Source: Paraburkholderia elongata
Lineage (GTDB): Bacteria > Pseudomonadota > Gammaproteobacteria > Burkholderiales > Burkholderiaceae
Length of the DNA: 64,000 nucleotides
NCBI RefSeq assembly: GCF_013177735.1
Contig: NZ_WOEZ01000086.1
Span: 49,994 to 113,993 of the forward strand
Direction: 5' to 3'
Part shown: positions 51,318 to 61,341 of the stretch, piece by piece
Position numbering within the stretch: the first letter of the stretch is position 1
Layout of the letters: the number at the start of each line of letters is the position of its first letter
Notes under the pieces: model-generated
Databases searched by the model: none
Told to the model about the DNA's origin: nothing
What the model saw: only the letters and a program-made list of their open reading frames with translations
Position numbers and translations under genes: made by a program

Positions 51318-53639
51318 ATGCAGAGCACGCACCGTTCGTTGCCGTCCTCCGATGCCTTGTTCGAGCACGCCGCCTGCGGCCTGCTCGTGACCACCCCTGA
51401 CGGCTGGATCCTGCGCGTAAACACCACCTTCTGCGGCTGGCTCGGCTACAGCGCGCCGGAACTCGCCGGGGCGTTGCACATTCAGGATCTGCTGACTGCC
51501 GGCGGCAAGGTGTTCTATCAGACGCACTGGACGCCGTTGCTGCACATGCAGGGTTCGGTGGCCGAGGTCAAACTGAACATGATGCATCGGGACGGCCACA
51601 TGGTGCCGATGCTGCTCAACGCGGTGAGCCGCAGTCACGGCGAAAGCAGCTACCTCGAAGTGGCGGTGCTGATCGTCCCGGATCGTCACAAGTACGAGCA
51701 GCAGTTGTTGCTTGCGCGACGCAACGCGGAAGCCTCGGTCGCCGCGCATCAACTCGCGCAGAAAGAGTTGCAGGAAAGCCGTGACGTGCTGAGTCTCGCC
51801 ATGCGCGGGGCACGCATGGGTGCGTGGTCGCACGAGCCGAACTCAGGCAAATTCTGGTGGAGCCGCGAACTGGAGGCGCTCGCGGGCTATGCCGAGGGAC
51901 GTTTTGCGAAAATGCCCGGAGGCTTTTTCGAACTGGTTCATCCCGGCGACCTGATCGCGCTCAACGAGGCGGTCGACCATGCAGTCGCAGGCGGCGGCGA
52001 CTACGTCGCCGAATTCCGCTTCCTGCATGCAAGCGGCGACTGGTGCTGGATGGAAGGCCGCGGCCGTGCCACCTACGACCACCACGGCGAGCCGCTGACG
52101 ATCTACGGCCTCGGCATCGACATCACCGAACGCAAGGACGCGCAAACTGTGCTGCTGCGCCAGGCGGCAATTTTCGAACACCTGAGCGACGCGATCGTTA
52201 TCACCGATCTGCGAGGCAACATCACCGATTTCAACGCCGGCGGCGAGCGCATGCTGGGTTATCGCAGGCGCGACATTCTCGGCAAGCCGATCGCGATGTT
52301 TCATCCGCCGGAAGACGCCCTGCGCATCCGCCGGGAAGCGCTCGCCGCCCTTGCCGCCAACGGCACGTGGCGCAGTGAACTGACTTTCGTGCGGCGCGAC
52401 GGCACACACGGAGTTTGTGAAACGGTGGTCAAACCGTTGGCGAACGCGCGCGGCGACGTCTACGGCGCGGTCAGCGTGAGCCGCGATATCACCGGGCGCA
52501 GGCGTGCCGAACAGCAATTGCAGCGGCTGAATCTGGAACTCTCAAAGGCCGATCGCCGCAAGGACGAATTTCTCGCCACGCTCGCGCATGAGTTGCGCAA
52601 TCCGCTCGCGCCGATGCGCAATGTGCTCGAAATCCTGCGTCTCAAAGACTTCGCCGACCCGCAACTGAGCTGGTCTCGCGACGTGTTCGACCGGCAATTG
52701 CAACACATGACCCATCTGGTCGACGACCTGCTGGAAGTGTCGCGCATCACGCAGGGCAAGCTCGAATTGCGCAAGCAGCGGCTCGAACTCGCTCGCGCGA
52801 TGCAGGCCGCGATGGAAGCGGCGCGGCCCACCGTGCAGGCGTCGGCGCATCATCTGAGCGTGACGTTGCCGCGCGAGGCGCTCTACCTCGACGCCGATCC
52901 CACGCGCCTGTCGCAGATGATCCTGAACCTGCTGAACAACGCCGCCAAGTACACGCCGCCTGGCGGCAACATCTCGCTCGCCGCGGCGCGCGAGGGCGAT
53001 GAAGCCGTGATCGTCGTGCGCGATTCAGGCATCGGCATTCCGCGCGAGCATCTGGACAGCGTGTTCGAAATGTTCTCGCAACTTGCCCCGGCGCTGGAGC
53101 GCTCGCAAGGCGGCCTTGGCATCGGACTCGCGCTCGTGCGCGGCCTCGCCGAACTTCACGGCGGCACGGTCGCCGCGTTCAGCAGCGGTCCGGGCACCGG
53201 CAGCGAGTTCGTGATCCGTCTGCCGCTATCGAAAGCGATCCCGGAGCCGTCGAATAGTGCGCCGTCCGAGGTGCCGCGCTCGGCGGGCTTGCGCGTGGTG
53301 ATCGTCGACGACAATGCAGATGCCGCCGATAGCCTCGCCATGGTGTTGGAACTCGAAGGCCACGAGGTACGCACGGCCGGCGACGGCATCGCCGGGCTGC
53401 AAGTGATCGGCGAATTTGCGCCGCAGGCGGTGATTCTCGATATCGGCTTGCCGAGCCTGAACGGCTATGAAGTGGCGCGGCGCATTCGCCGCGATCATCA
53501 GGACACCGGCATTTTGCTGATCGCCGTCACCGGTTGGGGCCAACGGCAGGACAAGCAGACCGCTGAAGCGGCCGGCTTCGACCATCATTTCACCAAGCCG
53601 GTCGACCCGCGAGAATTGCAGCGGGTATTGAGCCGATAA
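51318..53639 (+). CDS. PAS-containing hybrid histidine kinase
   Basis: A 773-residue soluble kinase. Three PAS-type domains (about 10-130, 155-285 and 285-410) precede a HisKA domain with the histidine in ATLAHELRNPLAPM near 436. A HATPase (DSGIGIPREHLD, GLGIGLALVRGL) and a C-terminal receiver (aspartate in VILDIGLPSLNG) follow. In other bacteria RsbQ, encoded just upstream, is needed to feed a PAS-linked signal protein (RsbP); here the RsbQ partner is broken. ATG 51,318 has no strong ribosome site, consistent with coupling to the upstream stop. Confidence 0.85.
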   Translation: MQSTHRSLPSSDALFEHAACGLLVTTPDGWILRVNTTFCGWLGYSAPELAGALHIQDLLTAGGKVFYQTHWTPLLHMQGSVAEVKLNMMHRDGHMVPMLLNAVSRSHGESSYLEVAVLIVPDRHKYEQQLLLARRNAEASVAAHQLAQKELQESRDVLSLAMRGARMGAWSHEPNSGKFWWSRELEALAGYAEGRFAKMPGGFFELVHPGDLIALNEAVDHAVAGGGDYVAEFRFLHASGDWCWMEGRGRATYDHHGEPLTIYGLGIDITERKDAQTVLLRQAAIFEHLSDAIVITDLRGNITDFNAGGERMLGYRRRDILGKPIAMFHPPEDALRIRREALAALAANGTWRSELTFVRRDGTHGVCETVVKPLANARGDVYGAVSVSRDITGRRRAEQQLQRLNLELSKADRRKDEFLATLAHELRNPLAPMRNVLEILRLKDFADPQLSWSRDVFDRQLQHMTHLVDDLLEVSRITQGKLELRKQRLELARAMQAAMEAARPTVQASAHHLSVTLPREALYLDADPTRLSQMILNLLNNAAKYTPPGGNISLAAAREGDEAVIVVRDSGIGIPREHLDSVFEMFSQLAPALERSQGGLGIGLALVRGLAELHGGTVAAFSSGPGTGSEFVIRLPLSKAIPEPSNSAPSEVPRSAGLRVVIVDDNADAADSLAMVLELEGHEVRTAGDGIAGLQVIGEFAPQAVILDIGLPSLNGYEVARRIRRDHQDTGILLIAVTGWGQRQDKQTAEAAGFDHHFTKPVDPRELQRVLSR

Positions 53640-53740
53640 CGCGGTTAAAACTCACGGCAGCACCTTCGGCAGGGTTGGGATCGAAGCAGCGCAGACGGTC
53701 GCACAGCCGTGAGAGCTGCGCGAACGTCTGCAAACATACC

Positions 53741-55825
53741 CTACCCCTGGCCGCTCTTCCCCTTCACCCGCGCAATCTGCTGCTTCGCCGCGTCGTACAC
53801 GTGCTCGGCCGTGAAGCCAAACTTCTTCTTCAGGTCGGCGAACGGCGCGGACGCGCCGAACGTATGCATCACCACCTGCGCACCGAGCCGCCCGACATAG
53901 CGATCCCAACCGAGCGTTGCCGCCTGTTCGACCGCGACGCGCGCATCCACATCGGGTGGCAGTACGGAATCCCGATACGCGTCGTCCTGGCGCTCGAAGA
54001 TGTCCCATGATGGCATCGACACCACCCGCGCCGCGATCCCTTCGCTCTTGAGCTTTTCGTAGGCATCGACACAGAGCGACAGTTCGCTGCCTGTGGCAAG
54101 CAAAATCACCTCGGGCTCCTGCCCGTCGGGCGCATCGGCGAGCACATAAGCGCCCTTCTGCACGCCCTTGGCCGACGCATAGCGAGTGCGGTCCAAGGTC
54201 GGCAACGCCTGACGCGACACGACAATGCACGACGGGCGCCGCGGATCCGACATCGCTACACGCCAGGCCTCGGCGACTTCGTTCGCGTCGCCCGGGCGCA
54301 GCAAGGTCAGCCCCGGCACGCCGCGCAGCGACGCCAGTTGCTCGATCGGCTGATGGGTGGGACCATCCTCGCCGACGCCGATCGAATCGTGCGTGAACAC
54401 GAAGATGGACGGCACTTCCATGATCGCGGAAAGGCGAATCGGCGGCTTCATGTAGTCGCTGAAAATCAGGAAGGTCGAACCGAACGGCCGCATATTCGAC
54501 AACGCGAGGCCATTCACCGCGGCGCCCATGCCGTGCTCGCGAATCCCGAAGTGCAGGTTGCAGCCGCCATAGTTGTCGTGTTCGAAGCTGCCCGCGCCTT
54601 CGAATTTCAGATTGGTCTTGGTGGACGGTGCGAGATCGGCCGCACCGCCAATCATCCAGGGCACGCGCGCGGCAATCGCATTGAGCACCTTGCCCGACGA
54701 GTCGCGCGAGGCGAGGCCCTTCGGGTCGGCATCGAACGTGGGGATGTCGCTGTCCCAGCCCGCCGGCAATTCATGCGCTTCCATCTGCGCGAATTCGCGT
54801 GACAGGTCCGGGTATTGCTTCTTGTACGCGTCGTACTTCGCCTGCCATTCCTCGCGCGCGGCCTTGCCGCGCGCGCCGATGCCCTGCGCGAAGCGTTCGT
54901 GCACGCCGTCCGGGACATAGAAGAACTTGTCCTCGGGCCAGCCATAGAACTTCTTGGTCAGCGCCACCTCTTCGACACCGAGCGCTTCGCCATGCGCGGA
55001 GGACGTGTCCTGCTTATGCGGCGCGCCCCAGCCGATGATGCTGTGCACCACGATCAGCGTCGGCCTGTCCGAGATGCTTTTCGCTTCGACCAACGCGGCT
55101 TCGAGCGCCGCGGCGTCGTTCGCGTCGTTCACACGCAAGGTGTGCCAGTTGTAACCGCGAAAGCGGCTTTCCACATCGTCGCTATACGCCAGATCCGTGT
55201 GGCCTTCAATCGTCACGCGGTTACTGTCGTAGATCCAGATCAGATTCGACAGCTTCAGATGCCCGGCGAGCGACGCCGCTTCGTGCGAGATGCCTTCCAT
55301 CATGTCGCCGTCGCCGCATAGCGCGTAGACGCGGTAATCGAACAGCGGCGCGTCCGGCTTGTTGAAGTGACTTTCGTGCCAGCGCCCCGCCATCGCCATG
55401 CCAACGCTATTGCCCAGCCCCTGGCCGAGCGGCCCGGTGGTCGTTTCCACGCCGGTGGTCAGGCGGAATTCGGGGTGGCCCGGCGTGTTGCTGCCGATCT
55501 GGCGAAAATGTTCGATGTCGTCGAGCGAGACGGCGGGCGCACCGGTCAGCTTGCCATGGTCGTCCACGGCCTTCACGTTCGCCAGATGCAGCAGCGAGTA
55601 CAGCAGCATCGACGCATGCCCCACCGAGAGCACGAAGCGGTCGCGGTTCGGCCACAGCGGCTCGTCCGGATCATAGCGAAGGTGGTTTTGCCACAGATGA
55701 TAGGCAACCGGCGCGAGTGCCATCGGCGTGCCGGGGTGACCGGAATTGGCCTTTTGCACCGCGTCCATCGATAGCGTGCGAATCGTGTTGATGCACAGCT
55801 GATCGAGGGCAGGATCGTTTTGCAT
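53741..55825 (-). CDS. tkt: Transketolase
   Basis: A 694-residue thiamine-diphosphate enzyme moving two-carbon units between pentose and hexose phosphates. It has the N-terminal KANSGHPGTPMALAPVAYHLW, the ThDP motif CGDGDMMEGISHEAASLAGH near 155, TIEGHTDLAYSDDV, and the pyrimidine domain THDSIGVGEDGPTHQPIEQL near 470. CAAGGAGTGTCCCC precedes ATG 55,825; the longer frame is a shadow. It is part of a dispersed pentose-phosphate set in this region (gnd, xfp, tkt). Confidence 0.95.
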   Translation of the reverse strand: MQNDPALDQLCINTIRTLSMDAVQKANSGHPGTPMALAPVAYHLWQNHLRYDPDEPLWPNRDRFVLSVGHASMLLYSLLHLANVKAVDDHGKLTGAPAVSLDDIEHFRQIGSNTPGHPEFRLTTGVETTTGPLGQGLGNSVGMAMAGRWHESHFNKPDAPLFDYRVYALCGDGDMMEGISHEAASLAGHLKLSNLIWIYDSNRVTIEGHTDLAYSDDVESRFRGYNWHTLRVNDANDAAALEAALVEAKSISDRPTLIVVHSIIGWGAPHKQDTSSAHGEALGVEEVALTKKFYGWPEDKFFYVPDGVHERFAQGIGARGKAAREEWQAKYDAYKKQYPDLSREFAQMEAHELPAGWDSDIPTFDADPKGLASRDSSGKVLNAIAARVPWMIGGAADLAPSTKTNLKFEGAGSFEHDNYGGCNLHFGIREHGMGAAVNGLALSNMRPFGSTFLIFSDYMKPPIRLSAIMEVPSIFVFTHDSIGVGEDGPTHQPIEQLASLRGVPGLTLLRPGDANEVAEAWRVAMSDPRRPSCIVVSRQALPTLDRTRYASAKGVQKGAYVLADAPDGQEPEVILLATGSELSLCVDAYEKLKSEGIAARVVSMPSWDIFERQDDAYRDSVLPPDVDARVAVEQAATLGWDRYVGRLGAQVVMHTFGASAPFADLKKKFGFTAEHVYDAAKQQIARVKGKSGQG

Positions 55826-56054
55826 GGGGACACTCCTTGTTCGGCGGTTGGGAACGTCGCCGGAACGCCCTGTATGGGCGTGGCCGGCGAACCGTGTTCG
55901 CGTGGAAGAACGTGGAAAGAACGCATGAGGACCGCAAGGCTCATCGATGATGCGCCGATGCGCGCAAAACTGCACGGTGCTTTACATCCGGTGCCACGTT
56001 GTACCGATGATCGGAGACAGTCCTTTCAAGCGGCTTGCGGTTTTGATCGCGGCG

Positions 56055-57161
56055 TTAAAACTGGTGCAGCATCCCGACATACGCGCCGGTTTGCGATTCG
56101 CCCGCGAGTGGACTCGTGTTAGTGGTGGCATCGCGCGGCGACGCTTCAAGCGAGAAATTCGAGTTGCTGCCGTTGTGCACGTAGCCCACCGTGCCGTACA
56201 CGAAGGTGCGCTTCGAGAGGTTGTAGGTGGTGCCCAGCACGTACATCATCGCGTGACCGGACGGGTCGTGCGCGGCATCGCTGCTGCCGTCGCCGACCTT
56301 GATGTAGTAACCGCCCGCCGTCACGGCCCAGCGCGGCTGGAGGTTGTACGTGGCGCCGAGCCAGTAGTGATCGGCGCTGTCGGCTACGCCCGCCGGCGAA
56401 TCCGGCGCCGCGTAATGCGTATACGCGCCCTGGATCTTCACCGCGTCGAAATGCACATTCGCGCCGACGAAATATTCGCGCGAGCTCTGGAAGATGTTGC
56501 TGAAGCGGCCGTTGCTGTCGCGCAGTTCGTCGTAGATGCCACGCACGTCGAAGAGCGGCGAGTGATACGTGAGCATGATGCCGTCGGAGCGGCCGAACTC
56601 GCCCGTCGCGCCGCTGTTGAACGCGCCCGGCTGATTACCGAAGGCGTATTGAGCCTGTACGTCGAAGCCCCACAACACCGGGCTGTGATACTCGACGTTG
56701 TTGCTAGTCTGCTGCCAGTTGCGCCCGCGCACGAGCGATGCCGACGAAAATGCCTGCTGCACGAACGGGTCGAATTCCCACACCCCGTCGCTATCGATAA
56801 ACAGATTGCGCCCGGCCTGCAGCGTGCCCCACTGGTCGCTCTTGAGGCCAACGAACGCACGCCGCGACCACAACCGTCCACCACTGGTGGTGCCGTTCAT
56901 GACTTGCAGACCGGTTTCCAGGTTGAAGATCGCATTCAGCCCGCCGCCCAGATCTTCATTGCCTTTCAGGCCCAGCATGCTGGTGCCCCAATCGCCGCCT
57001 TCAGCACTCCAACGGCTCGAACTGCCGCCCGTGCCATTGTTGATGTGATTCAGATATTCCACGCCGCCGTCGAGACGGCCATATAACGTCACGCTGGTTT
57101 GACCATATGCCAGAGGACTTGCCACCGCGAGAGCAGCCATTAATTTTGCATGTAGTCTCAT
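56055..57161 (-). CDS. Gram-negative general porin
   Basis: A 368-residue outer-membrane porin. A signal peptide (about 1-20, ending AYG) precedes the Burkholderiales porin opening QTSVTLYGRLDGGVEYLN. A 16-strand barrel pattern and the terminal phenylalanine in GMLHQF are typical. It forms a passive trimeric diffusion channel. It stands alone, divergent from the AAA ATPase gene. Confidence 0.93.
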   Translation of the reverse strand: MRLHAKLMAALAVASPLAYGQTSVTLYGRLDGGVEYLNHINNGTGGSSSRWSAEGGDWGTSMLGLKGNEDLGGGLNAIFNLETGLQVMNGTTSGGRLWSRRAFVGLKSDQWGTLQAGRNLFIDSDGVWEFDPFVQQAFSSASLVRGRNWQQTSNNVEYHSPVLWGFDVQAQYAFGNQPGAFNSGATGEFGRSDGIMLTYHSPLFDVRGIYDELRDSNGRFSNIFQSSREYFVGANVHFDAVKIQGAYTHYAAPDSPAGVADSADHYWLGATYNLQPRWAVTAGGYYIKVGDGSSDAAHDPSGHAMMYVLGTTYNLSKRTFVYGTVGYVHNGSNSNFSLEASPRDATTNTSPLAGESQTGAYVGMLHQF

Positions 57162-57371
57162 TGTTTTTGCCTTGAGTTTCTTCTGTCGAGACGATGGGCA
57201 AAGCCGACTGCCGATGACTCAAAACTACTCACCGCGTTACACCCTGCCACCAAACGAAACCCCTGTCCGGGAAGATCGAAAGGTACTCACGATAAGATAG
57301 TCGGTCATTCGGCCTCAGCCAAATCGAAACGCATTATTCGTTAATCGACCATTCATCATTTGCCACTTGCC

Positions 57372-58598
57372 ATGAACGCGCCTGAACTGACCGAAGACGA
57401 AAACCTTGGCCTTTACCAACGCGCGACCGAAACCGGCGCGGAATGGTGGCGCGTCAGCGTGGCAGACCGGCCGGAAAACTATCGGCTCGAGCATGGGGTC
57501 GACGAAGGCAACGGCACCGGATCGATCGATATCGATCTGGTGGTCGATGCAGAAAACCTGCGCGCGAAGCTGAAGAAGTGGCGCCGCGAGGGCTTTGCGA
57601 TCGATACGCCCGATGTCTCGGACGAAGCGGACACGGCAGAACGAGTGGCCTTCATGCCGGAGTTGCAGCGCGTGGCGGCGCGGGCCTCGGCGGCGAAGCG
57701 CCATTTGCAGGTAGAGGACACGAGCAAAACTGTGCGCATCGGTCATGTCGACGTGCCTTGCGGCGTGGACAATCCGCTCGTGCCGCGCGTCAATCCCGCC
57801 TATCTGTTCTCCGAACGCTTTAACGACATTGTCGAAGATATCGTGGAGAACCGGCGCGTCATGCTGATCGGTCACACCGGCGCGGGCAAGACCAGCCTGA
57901 TCGAACAGGTCGCCGCTCGCTCGCATCACGGCGTGTTGCGCTCGAACATGAATGGGCAAACCACCGTCGGCGATTTTGTCGGCTTCTGGACGGTCAAGGG
58001 CGGCGAAACGATCTGGGTGGACGGCGTGCTGCCCACGGCGATGCGTGAAGGCCTCTGGCTGATCGTCGATGAAATCGATTTCGCCGAACCGTCGATTCTC
58101 GCCGCCCTCACCGCCGTGCTCGAACCGCACGGCCGCCTCGTGCTGAAAGAGAAAGGCAATGAGATCATCGCGCCGCATCCCGCGTTCCGGCTGTTCGCGA
58201 CCGCAAATGCGGTCGGTGCGATGAGCCAGTTCCGTCATCTGTATCAGGGCGCGAATCTGATGAACGAGGCGTTTCTCGATCGCTGGCGCGTCTATATGCT
58301 GGACTATCTGACGCCCGCCGAAGAAGCCGACGTGCTGATGCGCACCCTCGCCCCGCATATGACACGCGCGCTCGCCACCACGCTCGCCGCGATTGCCGCC
58401 GACTGCCGCGCGGCGTTTGCCCGCGAAGACCTGTCGAGCGCATTCTCCACGCGGCGCCTGCTCGACTGGGCCGAGTTGATGCTGCGCACCGGCGACCCCG
58501 AACGCGCCGCCGGTCCTGCGATTTACGCCAAGGTCAGTCCGGAAGACGCGGCGTTGATTCGCGGCATTGTTCGCCATCACATTGCGCCGGCCGCCTGA
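57372..58598 (+). CDS. MoxR/CobS-like AAA+ ATPase
   Basis: A 408-residue AAA+ ATPase. The Walker A is GHTGAGKTSLIEQ near 170, Walker B is LWLIVDEIDFAE near 238, and sensor 1 is FATANAVG near 278. The order resembles CobS of cobaltochelatase and MoxR/CbbQ chaperones. It pairs with the VWA protein that follows 63 bp later; such pairs remodel or metallate a client protein. No cobN-like gene is nearby, so cobalamin synthesis is doubtful. A TTG start at 57,360 is an alternative. Confidence 0.82.
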   Translation: MNAPELTEDENLGLYQRATETGAEWWRVSVADRPENYRLEHGVDEGNGTGSIDIDLVVDAENLRAKLKKWRREGFAIDTPDVSDEADTAERVAFMPELQRVAARASAAKRHLQVEDTSKTVRIGHVDVPCGVDNPLVPRVNPAYLFSERFNDIVEDIVENRRVMLIGHTGAGKTSLIEQVAARSHHGVLRSNMNGQTTVGDFVGFWTVKGGETIWVDGVLPTAMREGLWLIVDEIDFAEPSILAALTAVLEPHGRLVLKEKGNEIIAPHPAFRLFATANAVGAMSQFRHLYQGANLMNEAFLDRWRVYMLDYLTPAEEADVLMRTLAPHMTRALATTLAAIAADCRAAFAREDLSSAFSTRRLLDWAELMLRTGDPERAAGPAIYAKVSPEDAALIRGIVRHHIAPAA

Positions 58599-58601
58599 CG
58601 G

Positions 58602-58653
58602 TAAGCGGAAGCAATGAGCGGAAGCAATGAGCGTGAACAATAAGCGAGCACAA
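58602..58653 (+). repeat. 13-bp imperfect tandem repeat, four copies
   Basis: TAAGCGGAAGCAA, TGAGCGGAAGCAA, TGAGCGTGAACAA and TAAGCGAGCACAA follow one another at 13-bp spacing in the gap between the AAA and VWA genes. They leave the VWA gene with no clear ribosome site. Confidence 0.7.
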
Positions 58654-58661
58654 CAAGCACT

Positions 58662-60413
58662 ATGAGCGCCATGCACCTAACGCGCGACACGCGCGGCTTC
58701 GCGTTCGAATCGACGCTCGGTAAAGTGGCGCGCGTGTTGACCGGGCAATACGGCGTGACGGTCGCCTTCAGTCCGGATGGTCCGCGTGTCGAACCCGGCC
58801 GCATTGTGATTCCCGACTATGAGTTGAGCGGTGGTGTCGAACGCGACGTGCTGATCGGCTATCTGGATCTGCTGGTGGCACGCGCCAAGCACTCGTCGCT
58901 CGCGCAGATGGGCGCGCTGCCTGCCGGCGTGGCGGCGAATCTCGCGCAGGTGATCGAGGACCGCCGCGTCTCTACGCAACTGCTCGACGAGTATCCGGGC
59001 GCGCGCTGGTTCATCGGCAAACTGCGTGTGCATGCCGCCGAACAGGCACGGCAGCGCTGGCCGAAGCTGCATTGGCGCGACCGGCTGGTCTGGCTGGTGG
59101 AGCGTGCGCTGTGGGACGAACAGCCGACCCTGACCGAAGCGAGTCATTCACTGCTGGCCGCGCTGCACGCTGCGCAGGATCTGCTGGACGAGGCGCGCAG
59201 AAGCCGTTCGACCGCGCATAGCATTGCGGCAGCGCAGGCCTTGGTGGCCCGCGTGCGGGCTTTGTCGGCGGGTGATGTCAACAGCATGGTGTTCACAGCG
59301 GACCCGGTTGAAGACATCGACACGGAAACCGCCGCTGCTTCGTCCACGTCGTTCAATGATGACGACACGGCCCTGCCCGACCAGGACAACGCAGCCGCAC
59401 CGCCGTCCGATAAAAGCGGCGGCGCACAAGCGGAGAATGCGGTCGGCATGGGGCAATCGCTAGCCGATGCACAGCAGCCATCCGCACGTTCCGATGGCGT
59501 TGCCGGCGCAGCGTCAGATGCCGCTCGCACGCGACTATCGATTCCGCTCGCCACCGAATTCGACGAAATCACCGACGTCACCGGTCAGGGCGACAGCGCG
59601 ACATGGCGCGAGCTTCGCGCGCAGGCCCGCGCAGATACGGCGCCGCTCAAGGAGAAACTCGAACGCGCGCTGAGCGCCGACGAACGCACCCGTTGGCGCC
59701 GCGAGCAGGAGCGCGGCGAAATCGATCGCACCGCGCTGGCGAAGCTCGCCACGTCGCCCGGTTACCGTACGCCGTTTCGCACGCAGCGGACGGCCAAAGG
59801 GCGCGACGTCGCCGTGACCTTGCTGATCGATCGAAGCGGTTCGATGGCCGGGCGCAAGATCGAACTCGCGCGCCTGTGCGCGACCGCGCTGTGCGATGCA
59901 CTGACGCAGTTGTCGTTCGACTGCGAAGTGCTCGGCTATTGCTCGCTCGAGTCCGCGCCGATGAAGCAACTGTATGAACGGCAACTGGCAGCCGGTGCGG
60001 ATTTGCGGCGCTATAACCGCTTCGTGGAGCGGCTCGATCTGAAAGTCTACAAGCGCTTTGGTGCGACGGATCTGAGCGGCATCGCCGGGATCGATTGCGG
60101 TCACGAGAATCCGGACGGCGAGGCGCTGGCCTGGGCTGCGACGCGGCTCGCGGATCATCAGGCCGAGCGGCGCATCCTGATCGTTTTCTCAGACGGCTAT
60201 CCGTCGACCGGCGACGGCGACCCGCAGGTGCTGCGCCACGATCTGCGCGAACGCGTCGCGGCGATCCAGAAACGGGGCATCGAACTGGTGGGGATCGGCG
60301 TGCTGACCGATGCGGTCGAGGATTTCTATCCGCACAACGTGGTGGTGAGCCGCCTTGCGGAATTGCCGTCAACGGTGTTTTCGGTGTTGAGTTCGATGCT
60401 GCTGACGCGCTAG
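58662..60413 (+). CDS. CobT-like VWA-domain protein
   Basis: A 583-residue protein. A helical N-terminal region (about 1-210) is followed by an acidic, disordered middle (about 215-290, rich in D, A and S). A C-terminal von Willebrand A domain (about 385-583) has the MIDAS motif DRSGSMAGRK and GATDLSG and DGYPSTGDGD. The layout is that of CobT and other AAA-partner VWA proteins. It ends overlapping the convergent glutamine amidotransferase gene by 4 bp. The client is unknown. Confidence 0.82.
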   Translation: MSAMHLTRDTRGFAFESTLGKVARVLTGQYGVTVAFSPDGPRVEPGRIVIPDYELSGGVERDVLIGYLDLLVARAKHSSLAQMGALPAGVAANLAQVIEDRRVSTQLLDEYPGARWFIGKLRVHAAEQARQRWPKLHWRDRLVWLVERALWDEQPTLTEASHSLLAALHAAQDLLDEARRSRSTAHSIAAAQALVARVRALSAGDVNSMVFTADPVEDIDTETAAASSTSFNDDDTALPDQDNAAAPPSDKSGGAQAENAVGMGQSLADAQQPSARSDGVAGAASDAARTRLSIPLATEFDEITDVTGQGDSATWRELRAQARADTAPLKEKLERALSADERTRWRREQERGEIDRTALAKLATSPGYRTPFRTQRTAKGRDVAVTLLIDRSGSMAGRKIELARLCATALCDALTQLSFDCEVLGYCSLESAPMKQLYERQLAAGADLRRYNRFVERLDLKVYKRFGATDLSGIAGIDCGHENPDGEALAWAATRLADHQAERRILIVFSDGYPSTGDGDPQVLRHDLRERVAAIQKRGIELVGIGVLTDAVEDFYPHNVVVSRLAELPSTVFSVLSSMLLTR

Positions 60414-61246
60414 CCCATTAATTTAGGTTCGAACGGATACTGGTCGATCTCGCCGCCCCGCGCGACTATGGCCGTGCTCTCCGGAATCTCCTCCCACCAG
60501 CCCGGCAAATCCGCGAGCGGCTCCGACAACACCAGGAAGGCGTCTTCACCCGCCGCCGCGATGCGCGGGTCGTCCGGATACAGTTCGTGCAGATGCCGGA
60601 ACGAGGTGCTGTGAAAGAGCGAGCGCGACTGCCTTTCGCTCGAATAACGAACCGCGACGATCTGCTCGCCGTCGGTGGCGCACACGGTCATGTTCAGCGG
60701 CTCATCGACCCCATGTTTGCGCCCGACGTCTTCGACGAAACCCACCATCCGCTCGAGCGCGGTAACCGGCGCGAGTTCGAGACCGAAGGTCAGCGCGAGA
60801 AAAAACAGCACCTCGGAATCCGTCGAGCCTTCGACCGACGCAAACAACTCGGGATCGATCGCCAGCATCAGATCGCGGCGCACCACCGGATAGTCGCGCA
60901 CCAGTCCGTTATGCATAAAGAGCCACCGGCCATGGCGGAACGGATGACAGTTGGTTTCCTGCGAGGGTGTGTCGGTGGCCGCGCGCACGTGCGCGACGAA
61001 CAGCGGCGCGCGGATGGCCCGCGCGGCCTCGCGCAGGTTGCGGTCGCTCCATGCGGGATGGACGCTGCGGTAGCGAAACGGGATGTCGGTGGGATGACCG
61101 TACCAGCCGATGCCAAAGCCGTCGCCATTCGTGGTGGTCTGGCCGAGCCGCGAATGCAGGCTCTGGTCGATCAGGGAGTGTTTGGCGTTGAACAGCACGG
61201 TCTCGAGATGAAGCGGGTTGCCGGTATAAGCGAGCCAGCGGCACAT
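60410..61246 (-). CDS. Class II glutamine amidotransferase
   Basis: A 278-residue Ntn-type amidotransferase domain. The nucleophile is Cys2 (MCRWLAYTG), exposed after Met removal. GDGFGIGWYG near 42, RAATDTPSQETNCHPF near 88 and MHNGLVRDY near 110 match the EgtC/YafJ branch. It removes ammonia from glutamine or a gamma-glutamyl compound. Start 61,246 is fixed by the need for Cys2 and by an AAAGGAGAGAAACTC ribosome site. Substrate unknown. Confidence 0.9.
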   Translation of the reverse strand: MCRWLAYTGNPLHLETVLFNAKHSLIDQSLHSRLGQTTTNGDGFGIGWYGHPTDIPFRYRSVHPAWSDRNLREAARAIRAPLFVAHVRAATDTPSQETNCHPFRHGRWLFMHNGLVRDYPVVRRDLMLAIDPELFASVEGSTDSEVLFFLALTFGLELAPVTALERMVGFVEDVGRKHGVDEPLNMTVCATDGEQIVAVRYSSERQSRSLFHSTSFRHLHELYPDDPRIAAAGEDAFLVLSEPLADLPGWWEEIPESTAIVARGGEIDQYPFEPKLMG

Positions 61247-61341
61247 GAGTTTCTCTCCTTTCGCGACGAGATTCGACGAAATGCGACCAGATGTCCGACG
61301 AACCTCGCTCAGCCTCGAATAGGCCGGCGCGCCGCCGTTCG

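Noticed and set aside
57315..58676. 453-codon minus-strand frame opposite the AAA ATPase
   Set aside because: Complete overlap with a plus-strand gene that has Walker A and B motifs.
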